This document shows, one piece after another, positions 16,682 to 25,729 of a DNA stretch of 64,000 bases (position 1 is the first letter of the stretch; each line of letters opens with the position of its first letter). The stretch comes from Pullulanibacillus camelliae (GTDB taxonomy: Bacteria; Bacillota; Bacilli; Bacillales; Sporolactobacillaceae), in NCBI RefSeq assembly GCF_014642655.1, contig NZ_BMIR01000001.1:607518-671517 (forward strand), read 5' to 3'. Position numbers and translations under genes: made by a program. The notes under the pieces are model-generated. The model made no database searches. It worked only from the letters and a program-made list of their open reading frames with translations, and was not told the origin of the DNA.

Positions 16682-16695
16682 TGAAAGCGCTTCTA
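16682..16695. promoter_or_regulatory. cre-like site between deoC and nupC
   Basis: TGAAAGCGCTTCTA matches the CcpA cre consensus in the first 11 positions and diverges at positions 12 and 13. It lies 36 bases before nupC. CcpA control is known for the equivalent Bacillus subtilis operon. Confidence 0.4.
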
Positions 16696-16730
16696 CACGA
16701 CTTTAGATCAACCAACAGGAGAAGATAGTC

Positions 16731-17912
16731 ATGAAATATTTAATATTTATTCTAGGACTGCTCGTCGTTTTTGGACTTGCGTTTTTAGCCAGCAACAATC
16801 GAAAGAACATCAAAATCAGACCGATCATTGTAATGATCATCATCCAAATCATCCTGGCTTACTTATTGCTCAATACAGGGGCTGGACTGGTTTTAATCAA
16901 AGCTATTTCTAAAGGGTTTGAAAAGTTATTAGACTACGCCTCTCAAGGTGTCGACTTTGTCTTTGGCGGGCTAGCTAATAAGGGACAAGCTCCTTTCTTT
17001 CTCACCGTCCTATTGCCTATTGTATTTATTTCTGTTCTCATCGGCATCCTGCAATATATTAAATTGCTTCCGCTCATCATCAAAGGCATTGGTTGGGTGT
17101 TAAGCAAAGTCAGTGGCCTTGGCAAACTGGAATCCTACAACGCTGTGGCTGCAGCGATTATCGGTCAATCCGAGGTTTTCATCTCTGTGAAAAAACAACT
17201 CGGACACTTGCCAAAGCAACGTTTATACACGTTATGTGCCTCCGCAATGTCTACGGTCTCCATGTCGATTGTTGGTTCCTATATGACAATGATTGAGCCC
17301 AAATATGTCATCACAGCGATTGTATTGAATCTATTTGGTGGATTCATTATCGTTTCTATTATCAATCCGTATACTGTCACTGCTGAAGAGGATTTTCTGG
17401 ACGTTCAAGACAGTGAAAAGCAAACCTTTTTTGAAATGCTTGGAGAGTATATCATGGACGGCTTTAAGGTCGCCATCGTTGTCGGTGCTATGTTGATTGG
17501 TTTTGTCGCCTTGATGGCTGCCATCAATAGTATCGTTGCCATGATCTTTGGTATCTCCTTCCAGACTCTACTTGGTTACGTCTTTTCACCCATCGCCTTT
17601 ATTATGGGGGTCCCTGCAGGAGAAGCGATTAAGGCCGGAGGAATTATGGCAACAAAGCTCGTCACAAATGAATTTGTCGCCATGCTCGACTTTTCCAAAA
17701 TCACTAGCCAATTTTCTGCGCGAACTATAGGTATCGTCTCGGTCTTTCTTGTTTCTTTTGCCAACTTCTCTTCCATCGGCATCATTGCCGGAGCGGTGAA
17801 AGGATTGAACGAAAAACAGGGCAATACCGTCGCCCGCTTCGGTTTAAAGCTGCTTTACGGCGCTACTTTGGTTAGCGTCTTATCAGGCACAATCGTCGGA
17901 CTGATTTTATAA
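16731..17912 (+). CDS. nupC: Concentrative nucleoside transporter (NupC/CNT family)
   Basis: The 393-residue integral membrane protein fits the bacterial CNT family (about 390-400 residues). Seen are multiple hydrophobic segments, the [11 protein letters not shown] motif of the substrate site, a second half with [23 protein letters not shown], and [15 protein letters not shown] near the end. Family members import nucleosides with a proton or sodium ion. The start at 16731 has AGGAG 9 bases upstream. Its position after deoC supplies substrate for DeoD and Pdp. A strong terminator follows. Confidence 0.94.
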   Translation: MKYLIFILGLLVVFGLAFLASNNRKNIKIRPIIVMIIIQIILAYLLLNTGAGLVLIKAISKGFEKLLDYASQGVDFVFGGLANKGQAPFFLTVLLPIVFISVLIGILQYIKLLPLIIKGIGWVLSKVSGLGKLESYNAVAAAIIGQSEVFISVKKQLGHLPKQRLYTLCASAMSTVSMSIVGSYMTMIEPKYVITAIVLNLFGGFIIVSIINPYTVTAEEDFLDVQDSEKQTFFEMLGEYIMDGFKVAIVVGAMLIGFVALMAAINSIVAMIFGISFQTLLGYVFSPIAFIMGVPAGEAIKAGGIMATKLVTNEFVAMLDFSKITSQFSARTIGIVSVFLVSFANFSSIGIIAGAVKGLNEKQGNTVARFGLKLLYGATLVSVLSGTIVGLIL

Positions 17913-17920
17913 TAGCGTAA

Positions 17921-17942
17921 AGGGGACCAAAATCGGTCCCCT
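17921..17942 (+). terminator. Terminator after nupC
   Basis: AGGGGACC and GGTCCCCT pair around a 6-base loop, followed by CTCTTTTGTCT. It lies 9 bases after the nupC stop. Confidence 0.85.
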
Positions 17943-18002
17943 CTCTTTTGTCTCTAAATTCACTTTTGATGTTTGAAACCCTGGTTTGTTAGGCAGCTCA
18001 CT

Positions 18003-18128
18003 GCATGTGTTTTTTGGTCGAGGCTTTTGTTCTTTTGCCTCGGGCTTTTGTTAAAATGACTAGACCTTTTGTTCCTTTGCAACCGGCTTTCGTTAACCCG
18101 CCTCTGCTTTTTGTTACGCTCACAACCT
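18003..18128. repeat. 21-base tandem repeat array (about five units)
   Basis: The unit is CTTTTGTT followed by 13 variable bases, with units starting at 18024, 18045, 18066, 18087 and 18108; a degenerate unit may precede. The CTTTTGTT half is well kept and the rest varies around TTTGCCTCGGG. On the minus strand this would read as a heptad xTKxxxx peptide, but there is no ribosome binding site, so I treat it as non-coding. Confidence 0.75.
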
Positions 18129-18175
18129 GATTTTGAAGCTTTCTCACCTTGATATTTCTGATTAGCATTAAGAAA

Positions 18176-18345
18176 AACCGGGGGAAAAGCATGTCCGGTC
18201 CTTATCCTTAGTATAGAGCATCAGCCAATATGAAAGAGGCTTCGTTGCCTGGTCAAGTGGAATGGAGCGCAAGGCGCGAGATTCGGAACACTCTAACATC
18301 GTGTGTTCCTCGGGCGCCGCTGACTCATGATGCGGAGACTAGAAT
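18176..18345 (+). repeat. Dispersed repeat, copy A
   Basis: The segment from ACCGGGGGAAAAGC through TAGTATAGAGCATCAGCC, AAGAGGCTTCGTTGCC, CAAGTGGAATGGAGCGCAAG and GCGAGATTC matches copy F at 50013 in order and spacing. It ends about 20 bases before the rlmN stop. It has no coding potential. Confidence 0.8.
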
Positions 18346-18363
18346 CCTGCGGGAAGTGGGAGA

Positions 18364-19437
18364 TCAGACAACGCGTCTTTTCTCTTTTTTAATTTGTTTA
18401 CTCCGCAATTGTCCGCAGGCAGCATCGATATCTGTACCGTGTTCCAGACGTACGCCACAGTTAATGCCCTTTTGTTTCAAAGTTTCATAGAAAGTCATGA
18501 TGGCTTCTTGCTCACTGCGCTCGTATTGAATATGCTCACTGACTGGGTTATAAGGTATAAGATTAACATAAGAAAGATGGCGTTTATTAGCTAGTAGCTT
18601 CGCCAACTGCAGGGCTTCTTCCTTATGATCATTCACATCCTTAAGCAGGATATATTCAAAAGTAATCCGTCGATTGGTCTTTTCTAAATAATAGTCTACA
18701 GCCTTCATCAATTTTTCAATTGGGAAGGCTTTATTGATCTTCATAATTTGCGTACGAAGCTCATCATTAGGTGCGTGAAGCGAAATAGCGAGATTGACCT
18801 GTAGATTCGCATCAGCAAATTCATAAATCTTATGTGCTAGGCCGCTTGTAGAAACGGTAATATGCCGTGCGCCGATGGCCAGGCCTTGTTGGTCGTTGAC
18901 CACATGTAGGAAATCCATCATATTATTAAAGTTATCAAAAGGTTCGCCAATCCCCATCACCACAATGTGACTGACTCGTTCACCCTTATCCACTTGATCC
19001 AAATGATGTTGAACCTTCATAATTTGCTCGACGATCTCACCGCCTGACAGGTCACGATTTTTCCTTAAGATGCCACTCGCACAAAATGTGCAACCGATAT
19101 TGCAGCCGACCTGGGTCGTCACACAGACAGATAGTCCATAGTGATGGCGCATTAAGACTGTTTCAATCAGATTACCATCTTGGAGTTTGAATAAAAACTT
19201 GATGGTTCCATCCGTAGATTCCTGCTTAATCTCTTGCTTTAATGTATGAATAACAAAGTGATCTGCAAGTAAGTCTATGCAGTCTTTGTTAATATTTTTC
19301 ATCTCAGAGAATTCTGTGACTCTTTTTTTATAGAGCCAATCCCAAATCTGTGTCGCGCGAAACTTTTTTTGTCCGTGTTCAATAAGCCATGACGTGAGTT
19401 GCTCGAATGTTAACCCATAAATGGATGACTGATTCAT
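18364..19437 (-). CDS. rlmN: 23S rRNA (adenine2503-C2)-methyltransferase RlmN
   Basis: RlmN is a radical-SAM enzyme that methylates A2503 of 23S rRNA and A37 of some tRNAs. The 357-residue protein has the radical-SAM cluster CNIGCTFC (Cys112, Cys116, Cys119), GIGEPFDN for SAM binding, [10 protein letters not shown], and the C-terminal [10 protein letters not shown] with the methyl-carrying cysteine. I prefer RlmN over Cfr because of the N-terminal [18 protein letters not shown] and the long KFLFKLQDG strand typical of RlmN. It stands alone, not in the usual prpC-prkC-rsgA region, so it may be a second paralogue. The few extra basic residues after the CGQL motif ([12 protein letters not shown]) are normal. 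Confidence 0.93.
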   Translation of the reverse strand: MNQSSIYGLTFEQLTSWLIEHGQKKFRATQIWDWLYKKRVTEFSEMKNINKDCIDLLADHFVIHTLKQEIKQESTDGTIKFLFKLQDGNLIETVLMRHHYGLSVCVTTQVGCNIGCTFCASGILRKNRDLSGGEIVEQIMKVQHHLDQVDKGERVSHIVVMGIGEPFDNFNNMMDFLHVVNDQQGLAIGARHITVSTSGLAHKIYEFADANLQVNLAISLHAPNDELRTQIMKINKAFPIEKLMKAVDYYLEKTNRRITFEYILLKDVNDHKEEALQLAKLLANKRHLSYVNLIPYNPVSEHIQYERSEQEAIMTFYETLKQKGINCGVRLEHGTDIDAACGQLRSKQIKKEKRRVV

Positions 19438-19606
19438 TAGTTACCCCTCTCTACAAATGCTTAAATACGTTCAAGTCATAACTTATTTATTATCCTATAG
19501 ATATTCCATTAGTTCAAGGCAAAAGCCAGCTAAGATAACGCATAATTTTTTCCATCACTCATCATAATATAAAAGCACTTAATCCAAGCAAAAGAGGATA
19601 AATAGA

Positions 19607-19888
19607 ATGAATACCCACTATACATGTCATGTCTTTTTAGCAGATGATCAAGTCCACAAGGAAATTTTAAGTGTCTTTTGTAAAACAACAGATGAACCAA
19701 GAGCAGCAGCACAACAAAAGGTTCAAGACATCCTACAGAAACACAAACAACACAGCTATGTGGTTCGCTATGTGGGCGACATTCACTTTGAAGACATTGA
19801 CCCTGACATTGTAGCAAGACAGGATGAACTTTTTGAAAAACACGATTCTGTTTGGATTTTAAATTGCTCATATAATCCCCATTTTTAA
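19607..19888 (+). CDS. Small hypothetical protein
   Basis: This is a 93-residue soluble protein that I do not recognise. It is mostly helical with a charged middle (QQKVQDILQKHKQHSY) and an acidic C-terminal part (FEDIDPDIVARQDELFEKHD). A GAGG lies 8 bases before the ATG. A CCCATTTTTAAAAATGGG hairpin overlaps the stop codon and may end the transcript. It is divergent from rlmN. No domain can be assigned. Confidence 0.55.
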   Translation: MNTHYTCHVFLADDQVHKEILSVFCKTTDEPRAAAQQKVQDILQKHKQHSYVVRYVGDIHFEDIDPDIVARQDELFEKHDSVWILNCSYNPHF

Positions 19889-20055
19889 AAATGGGAACTT
19901 CATCAAGAAGACTCGTACAAAGCCATGCCTAATCCTTTTGAAGTCCCTATGATTAGCCTTGTCCGCCTGATCGTCATTAAGTAGAAGTGCGCTGCTAAAG
20001 AGATGAACAAAAAATTTATTGGAGTAGGGACAGATACTCTTGAAGGCACATAACA

Positions 20056-20088
20056 GCCGAACGCATTCAAGATGTGAATGCGTTCGGC
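20056..20088. repeat. Perfect hairpin of the dispersed repeat family (copy B)
   Basis: GCCGAACGCATTC and GAATGCGTTCGGC form a perfect 13-base stem with a 7-base loop. The CGAACGCATTC arm recurs at 33011 and 59161. It has no T-run, so it is a repeat rather than a clear terminator. The rest of 19889-20186 shows nothing recognisable. Confidence 0.7.
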
Positions 20089-20186
20089 TTATCTATAAAT
20101 AGGACAAATACCACTGTCTGTCCCCGTCTCGTTATTCTCAAATAGTAAACTTAACTTATTCCAGACGTCTCCTGCCCCTATTTCAT

Positions 20187-20957
20187 TTAAGTCAAAGCGC
20201 CTATTGACTTAAGATGCTCTTTTTTTAATTCCAAAGCCATCTCAGGATAATCGGTAATGATCCCCTCAAGATTTAGTGCCAATGCCTTCTTGATCTGAGC
20301 TACCGAATTAATGGTCCATACCCTGATGGGGGTAGCATTAAAATTAGCTTCAGAGACTTCATCTTCCAATAGTGCCTGACTAAGATGTAAGGCCGAAAAA
20401 TTATAATGGGTCATGAGGTGTTTGACACTTGAAAAAGGTTCTAAGGAAAGGTAGGCGACATTGGCTTCACTGTCCACAGCTTTCACTTTTTGCACAGAAG
20501 ACAAGTTGAAAGAAGAATAGATCACTCTTGACTGAAGCTGATGCTCATGCACCAATGCGACTGTCTTCTCCTCAATCTCTGGATAGTCTATTGAATAAGT
20601 CTTCAATTCGATATTAATTTGAACTGGATAACCGGCAACACGTTCAAAGACTTCTGCTAAAGTCGGAACCCTTTCTTCATCCCAGGATGAGGTATAAAGC
20701 GGATACGACTTAAATGGTCGTCCAGCACTATAAGCCTGCAATTCATGGGTTGTTAAATCTTTGATGTACCCGGTCCCGTTAGTTGTTCGATCGATTGTTT
20801 CATCATGAATGACCACAAGCTCATTATCCTTTGTCAAATGGACATCCAATTCTAATCCTTCAACACCTGCTTGACAGGCTTGCTCGAATGCTAATAATGT
20901 GTTTTCCGGGTGCGTGCCTTTACTTCCCCGATGTCCAAAGATCAGTGTCTCTCCCAT
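20187..20957 (-). CDS. Glycerophosphodiester phosphodiesterase
   Basis: The enzyme hydrolyses glycerophosphodiesters to sn-glycerol 3-phosphate and an alcohol. The 256-residue cytosolic protein (no signal peptide) has the GDPD motifs HRGSKGTHPENT (catalytic His, metal Glu), ELDVHLTKDNELVVIHDETIDRT (second catalytic His) and the INIELKTY metal Glu. It ends with VWTINSVAQIKKAL and GIITDYPE, typical for the family. It is 18 bases after the ugpB-like gene and is the last gene of the operon, like ugpQ. The system would import glycerophosphodiesters and cleave them inside the cell. Confidence 0.93.
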   Translation of the reverse strand: MGETLIFGHRGSKGTHPENTLLAFEQACQAGVEGLELDVHLTKDNELVVIHDETIDRTTNGTGYIKDLTTHELQAYSAGRPFKSYPLYTSSWDEERVPTLAEVFERVAGYPVQINIELKTYSIDYPEIEEKTVALVHEHQLQSRVIYSSFNLSSVQKVKAVDSEANVAYLSLEPFSSVKHLMTHYNFSALHLSQALLEDEVSEANFNATPIRVWTINSVAQIKKALALNLEGIITDYPEMALELKKEHLKSIGALT

Positions 20958-20975
20958 GGGTCTTCACCTCACAAA

Positions 20976-22328
20976 TTATTTTGCTCCGTTGGCTTTATTG
21001 GCCTTCTCAATTGCACTATTTGTATCGTTAACCGCTTTGTCCAAAGCTTTATCAATATCCTCACCGTTATAGACGCTCTCCATCGCTGTTTCTACAGCTG
21101 TTCTTTCTTCCGGAAGGCTTTGCATCAATGCCCCTTGAGTGGTAGGAGATGGCTTACTGGCTTGTAATTGGTTTACAGAAACCTGTAGCTGCGGAATTTT
21201 TTTATAAGCATCCACGACAACAGGGTCACTATAAGCTTTCGTATTGACTGCAAAATAACCTGTCCCGACATGCCACTCCGCTTGTACATGTGGACTTGCT
21301 AAATATTTCATGAAATCCCAAGCTGCGTTTTGTTCTGCACTACTTTTTCCTTTGGACATCCAAAGGCTTGCTCCACCGATGGCTACGCCGTTTCTTTCAA
21401 TGGACTGTGGATGTGGAAGATAAGCTACACCAACTTTAAATTTAGCATTATTAACAACATCGCGGATGCTGGCAGACGATTGGATGAACATCGCAACCTT
21501 CCCGGATAAAAATCCAGCCGTCATATCATCGCCAGCAGTGGTTCCTGTGCCATAATCAACAAAAGTCTTATCTTGAATCATATCTTTAGCCCATTGCAGA
21601 ATGTTTTTTCCTTCCTTGCTATTAAAGACTGCTTTCGTTGGTGTTCCCGCATGACCATTCTCTTTATTGACAAGCAAACCGTTTTGATTAGCTAATAATT
21701 CCTCAAACAACCATCCATAAGGCTGCAGAGCAAAGCCCTTCATTTGGCCATTTGTTGAGTCGGTAATCTTCTTGGCATCCTCACGAATCTGTTCAAATGT
21801 AACATCCTCAGGGTTCAACTTAATCCCTGCTTGTTGGAAGGCATCCGCATTGTAATATAGAACAGGAGTAGATGAATTAAAGGGCATGGAATTTAGCTTG
21901 TTATCCACTGTGTAGTAATTGATGATATTTTTTTCTAATTGAGATGTATCATAGTGATCTTTATCAATAAACTTTTGAACGGGTTGGATAAAACCGCTGT
22001 TAATCATTGCCTTGGTTCCAATTTCTTGGACTTGAATCATCGTTGGTGCCTTGTCGGTTCCACCAACACTCAGATACTTTGGCAAAGATTCTTCATAGGT
22101 TCCTTGGAATTGCGCTTTAACAAGTACCTTTTTCTGTGAATGGTTATAATCATCTACAATTTTTTCTAAGGTTTTTTGTGGTTCACCACTCATTGAATGC
22201 CAAAAAGTAACGACAATGCGACCATTTTCCTTCTTCGTCGCAGAAGCAGCACTACTGCCATTCCCACACGCTGCTAAACCGACCACAAGCATAAGTGCCA
22301 ATACAAGACCTGAAAGCTTTTTTAACAT
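20976..22328 (-). CDS. ugpB: ABC transporter solute-binding lipoprotein (UgpB-like)
   Basis: This 450-residue family 1 extracellular binding protein has a lipoprotein signal: hydrophobic residues 8-20, then the lipobox LAAC with Cys21. The mature part follows the UgpB pattern (ITVTFWHSMSG-like start, SMPFNSSTPVLYYN, GGASLWMS). UgpB binds sn-glycerol 3-phosphate or glycerophosphocholine. The exact ligand is inferred from the GDPD gene that follows, since related proteins bind sugars. The start has a GGGAGG about 8 bases upstream. It is separated from the permease gene by 97 bases with no clear terminator. Confidence 0.88.
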   Translation of the reverse strand: MLKKLSGLVLALMLVVGLAACGNGSSAASATKKENGRIVVTFWHSMSGEPQKTLEKIVDDYNHSQKKVLVKAQFQGTYEESLPKYLSVGGTDKAPTMIQVQEIGTKAMINSGFIQPVQKFIDKDHYDTSQLEKNIINYYTVDNKLNSMPFNSSTPVLYYNADAFQQAGIKLNPEDVTFEQIREDAKKITDSTNGQMKGFALQPYGWLFEELLANQNGLLVNKENGHAGTPTKAVFNSKEGKNILQWAKDMIQDKTFVDYGTGTTAGDDMTAGFLSGKVAMFIQSSASIRDVVNNAKFKVGVAYLPHPQSIERNGVAIGGASLWMSKGKSSAEQNAAWDFMKYLASPHVQAEWHVGTGYFAVNTKAYSDPVVVDAYKKIPQLQVSVNQLQASKPSPTTQGALMQSLPEERTAVETAMESVYNGEDIDKALDKAVNDTNSAIEKANKANGAK

Positions 22329-22425
22329 CTCTTTTCCTCCCTAACCCATCGATTGATTTTACGTATTTTTAAAAGTATGCCACTGCTATCTAGCGTTTCA
22401 ATCCGATCTTTTTGCTTCATTTTCT

Positions 22426-23244
22426 CTACTTTATTGCTCCTTCCGTTAACCCTTTTTGAAGATGCTTTTGGCCTAAAAACAACACCAATAATGTTGGAAT
22501 AGCAATGGTTATGGCGCACGCCATGATGACACCCCATTGATTTAATGTTTCTTGGGACTGCATTTGCTTCAAGCCAATCTGCACTGTTCTAACAGCGTCA
22601 TTGGTGCTCGCCAAGAGCGGCCACAAGTACATATTCCATGTTGTCAGAAAACTATAAGTTCCCAGCGTGACCAGGCTTACTTTTGACATAGGCAACACAA
22701 TTTTTAAGTAATAGGTCCAATGTGACAGCCCAATAATATCGCTCGCTTCTTTGAGCTCATTTGGAAGCTGTTTAAAATTCTGCCTTAATAAAAAAGTACC
22801 AAATACAGAAGCAACAAAAGGAATGACCAGCGCTGGATAAGTATTCAACCAATTCAAATCGCGAATGGTTTGAAAATTAGGAATGATTTGCGCTTCAAAG
22901 GGAATCATCATCGTTGAGATGAATAGATAGAAACAGAGTTGTTGTCCGCGAAATTTCGGAAAAACAAAGGCATAAGCAGCTAAGCTAGATAATAAGAGTT
23001 GCCCAATCATCACCGCGAGTGAAACAATCAGACTGTTGATTAAGTAGTGGACCAGCTGTGTGCTTTGAAAAGCTTGTAAATAGTTTTGCAGCGAAAAGGT
23101 CTTGGGCAAATACTGTCCCGCTAGGATTTCATTTTGTGGCATCAAGCTTAAAGATAGCCCCAATAACAACGGACTCCCTACTAAGAGTGCTGCTAGAATC
23201 AGCAAGATATATAAAATGAGTTTTGTCCCCATGCGTTTTTTCAT
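22426..23244 (-). CDS. ugpE: ABC transporter permease (UgpE-like)
   Basis: The 272-residue inner membrane protein has about six membrane segments and the EAA loop ELKEASDIIGLSHWTYYLKIVLP, which docks on the ATPase. The gene starts at 23244 and overlaps the end of the other permease by 4 bases (ATGA), so translation is coupled. The length fits the MalG/UgpE group. Confidence 0.9.
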   Translation of the reverse strand: MKKRMGTKLILYILLILAALLVGSPLLLGLSLSLMPQNEILAGQYLPKTFSLQNYLQAFQSTQLVHYLINSLIVSLAVMIGQLLLSSLAAYAFVFPKFRGQQLCFYLFISTMMIPFEAQIIPNFQTIRDLNWLNTYPALVIPFVASVFGTFLLRQNFKQLPNELKEASDIIGLSHWTYYLKIVLPMSKVSLVTLGTYSFLTTWNMYLWPLLASTNDAVRTVQIGLKQMQSQETLNQWGVIMACAITIAIPTLLVLFLGQKHLQKGLTEGAIK

Positions 23245-24185
23245 TGATAATGCACCTTCTTTTCACCCAATTTGAATTGCAAAATGGTCAAACCAAAGAT
23301 GATTATCGCTAGCACCACTGACTCAGCGCTTGCTGGTCCATATTGGTGATTGATAAAGGCATCCTGATAAATCGAATAAACGAGCAAGTTGGTGTGATTA
23401 GAAGGGCCTCCCTTCGTCAACATGTCAATTTGACCAAAGGTTTGAAAAGCATTGATGACAGAAACAATAATGACAAAAAACAATGTTGGCGACAGCAGTG
23501 GCAATGTTATTTTTCGTAGTTGCGAGAAATAGGGAACACCGTTGATCTGCGCACTCTCATATAGTGAGCTGCTTACATTTTGCAGTCCACCTAAAAGGAT
23601 TAAGAATGAAAAGCCAATGTTCATCCAAACCGTTGATAAAGAGATGGAAAAGAGTGCCCAGTGCGGGTTAGTTAGCCAACTCACCGTTGGAAGGTCCAAA
23701 GCCTGAAGCATTCGATTCATCATCCCGATTGATGGATTAAACAAAAACATCCAAAACACCGAAGCAACCGAAACACTGATCCCCATCGTCGAAGCAAAAA
23801 GGGTTCGAAAAACACCAATGCCTTTTAACTTTTCATTAGCAAGCAGCGCTAGAAACAAAGAAAGTAAGAGTGTTGCGATCACCGTTCCCGCCACAAATAT
23901 CAAGGTGTAGACTAGACTGAATAGGTAATCACTGGATGTCATCAAGTCTTTAAAATTATTTAAGCCCACAAACACAGTCGGATTCCCAGCAAAATCGGTT
24001 AGAAAAAAACTAAGATAAATCGTGCGAAGCATTGGATAGAATACAAACACCGCGAGTAATACAATAGAAGGAAGTAAAAATGTCCACCCCGTCACTAGGT
24101 CTCTATAAACTCTCCGTTTTCTTTTCACCTGAGCAGTTGGGTTGGCCTCCGTCACTTCTGCTACGGATGAGGGTTCTAACATCAT
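23241..24185 (-). CDS. ugpA: ABC transporter permease (UgpA-like)
   Basis: This is a MalF/UgpA-type permease with six to seven membrane segments and the EAA loop LYESAQINGVPYFSQLRKITLPLL. I start it at 24185, where the ATG overlaps the ATPase stop as ATGA and a GGTGGAG sits 7 bases upstream. A longer reading from 24209 would lie within the ATPase gene and lacks a ribosome binding site. This gives 314 residues, normal for the family. Confidence 0.9.
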   Translation of the reverse strand: MMLEPSSVAEVTEANPTAQVKRKRRVYRDLVTGWTFLLPSIVLLAVFVFYPMLRTIYLSFFLTDFAGNPTVFVGLNNFKDLMTSSDYLFSLVYTLIFVAGTVIATLLLSLFLALLANEKLKGIGVFRTLFASTMGISVSVASVFWMFLFNPSIGMMNRMLQALDLPTVSWLTNPHWALFSISLSTVWMNIGFSFLILLGGLQNVSSSLYESAQINGVPYFSQLRKITLPLLSPTLFFVIIVSVINAFQTFGQIDMLTKGGPSNHTNLLVYSIYQDAFINHQYGPASAESVVLAIIIFGLTILQFKLGEKKVHYQ

Positions 24186-25285
24186 ACTGTTACTCCACCT
24201 CTTTGCCATTGTTCTTGAGACGATACCACTTGTTCACGAGAATCGACATCAAAATAATATAAATCCTTCGGTGATAAATAAACAGAGATTCTCTCGTCAG
24301 GCTGAACCGTCCATTGTCCATTCCATTTTGCTTTCCACTGCTGATCACGCATCTGAAACCCAAGGATGGTTTCATTGCCAAGCTGTTCCACCGTATTGAT
24401 AAATACTTTTAATATTAGATCACCCGTTTCACCCTGCGGTTTTAATTTTTCGGGGCGAACGCCCACAAGGTATTTAGATTTTTCAGGTGAAAAAGGTAGC
24501 TGTACACTGGCGTTAGTCGAAATTTTTAAGTCATTATCCATTATCGGTGCCTCAATCATATTCATTTGCGGCGAGCCAATAAATGAAGCGACAAAAGTAT
24601 TGGCTGGATGATTGTATATATCTATCGGGCGTCCAATCTGCTGAACGCTCCCTTCATTTAAGATCATGATACGATCTCCCATTGTCATCGCTTCTACCTG
24701 GTCATGCGTGACATAGATAAGCGTCAACCCCAATCTTTGCTGTAATTGCCTAATTTCTGTACGCATTTGTGCACGCAATTTAGCATCTAAGTTCGATAGT
24801 GGCTCATCCATTAAGCAGATCGGCGCCTCACTTACAATCGCTCTGGCTAAGGCAACACGCTGTCTTTGCCCCCCTGACAATTCACGTGGCTTTCGATGAA
24901 GGTATTCTTGCAATTGCACGAGCTCAAGTGCTTTTGCTAGACGCTTTTCCTTTTCAGCCTTTGATAAATTTTTTAGATGACCTATACCAAAAAGGACATT
25001 TTCCTTTACCGTCATATGGGGGTATAGCGCATAGTTTTGGAAAACCATTGAAATTTGCCGCTCTTTTGGAAGTAAATCATTCGCCAAACGATTGGCTATA
25101 AATAACTGCCCCTCAGATATTTCCTCTAATCCGGCAATCATCCGTAAGATGGTACTCTTGCCACATCCAGACGGACCAACAAGGATAAAAAATTCACCTT
25201 TTTCAACAGAAAAATCAATGCCCTTTAAAACCGTGTTTTTCTTATTGTAGGTTTTGGACACAGCTTTCATCTCAATTTGGGTCAT
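24182..25285 (-). CDS. ugpC: ABC transporter ATP-binding protein (UgpC/MsmK type)
   Basis: This importer ATPase has Walker A GPSGCGKST, signature LSGGQRQRVALARAI, Walker B ICLMDEPLSNLDAKLR, the H-loop HDQVEAMTMGDR and a C-terminal TOBE/OB regulatory domain from about 240 on. It is the first gene of the operon. The start at 25285 has an AAAGGGGG 6 bases upstream; the upstream ATG at 25291 touches the GGGGG and is unlikely. It may also serve other sugar importers, as MsmX does. Confidence 0.9.
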   Translation of the reverse strand: MTQIEMKAVSKTYNKKNTVLKGIDFSVEKGEFFILVGPSGCGKSTILRMIAGLEEISEGQLFIANRLANDLLPKERQISMVFQNYALYPHMTVKENVLFGIGHLKNLSKAEKEKRLAKALELVQLQEYLHRKPRELSGGQRQRVALARAIVSEAPICLMDEPLSNLDAKLRAQMRTEIRQLQQRLGLTLIYVTHDQVEAMTMGDRIMILNEGSVQQIGRPIDIYNHPANTFVASFIGSPQMNMIEAPIMDNDLKISTNASVQLPFSPEKSKYLVGVRPEKLKPQGETGDLILKVFINTVEQLGNETILGFQMRDQQWKAKWNGQWTVQPDERISVYLSPKDLYYFDVDSREQVVSSQEQWQRGGVTV

Positions 25286-25327
25286 GTGCATCCCCCTTTG
25301 TCCTGATTTTCAACTAAACGATAGCAT

Positions 25328-25351
25328 AAAAAAAAGGGCATAATGCCCTTT
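25328..25351 (-). terminator. Intrinsic terminator in the ugp leader (possible attenuator)
   Basis: AAAGGGCA and TGCCCTTT pair with a 3-base loop, followed on the minus strand by a run of eight T. It lies 43 bases upstream of ugpC and points into the operon. It could end transcripts from the idi side, or serve as an antitermination site. Confidence 0.8.
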
Positions 25352-25729
25352 ATACAAGAACTTAACCCGTCATTTACGTATTCTTTACTGTCTTTTCAAA
25401 ACGAAGGATGCTAATCATGCAATGACTAGAACAGAATAAAGACAACCAAGGCTCTAAGTCAATGTGATAGACTTAACAAGCCTTTACCAGCTTATCTATT
25501 TCTTAAAAATTTTAAAGAAAGTCTTCTAAAATAGAGGGTATTCGTCAATTTTTGTAGTATTTTTTAACGCTTAGTATAATGGGATGCCGTCAGTAGTACG
25601 TTCTCCATTCGTCTGATCATCCCTCAACTTCCTATTAGGGTCGAACGGCTTCTACAAATGACTTATAATCCCCATCTCTTCTCGAGACTTAAGAGACGCC
25701 TTTCTTCTCATCAAAGACTTTATCTCTGA
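25352..25729. other. Intergenic region upstream of the ugp operon
   Basis: The region is AT-rich and non-coding, between fni and the ugp leader terminator. A weak minus-strand promoter TTGAAA-N17-TAAATG lies around 25378-25406. I see no other structure. Confidence 0.4.

Noticed and set aside
17998-18192. Minus-strand ORF with a Lys/Thr heptad repeat
   Set aside because: It is produced by the 21-base tandem repeat, has no ribosome binding site and no recognisable fold.
18364-19437. Possible Cfr antibiotic-resistance methyltransferase
   Set aside because: N-terminal and linker motifs fit RlmN and not Cfr; the radical-SAM and CGQL motifs are shared by both and do not support Cfr.
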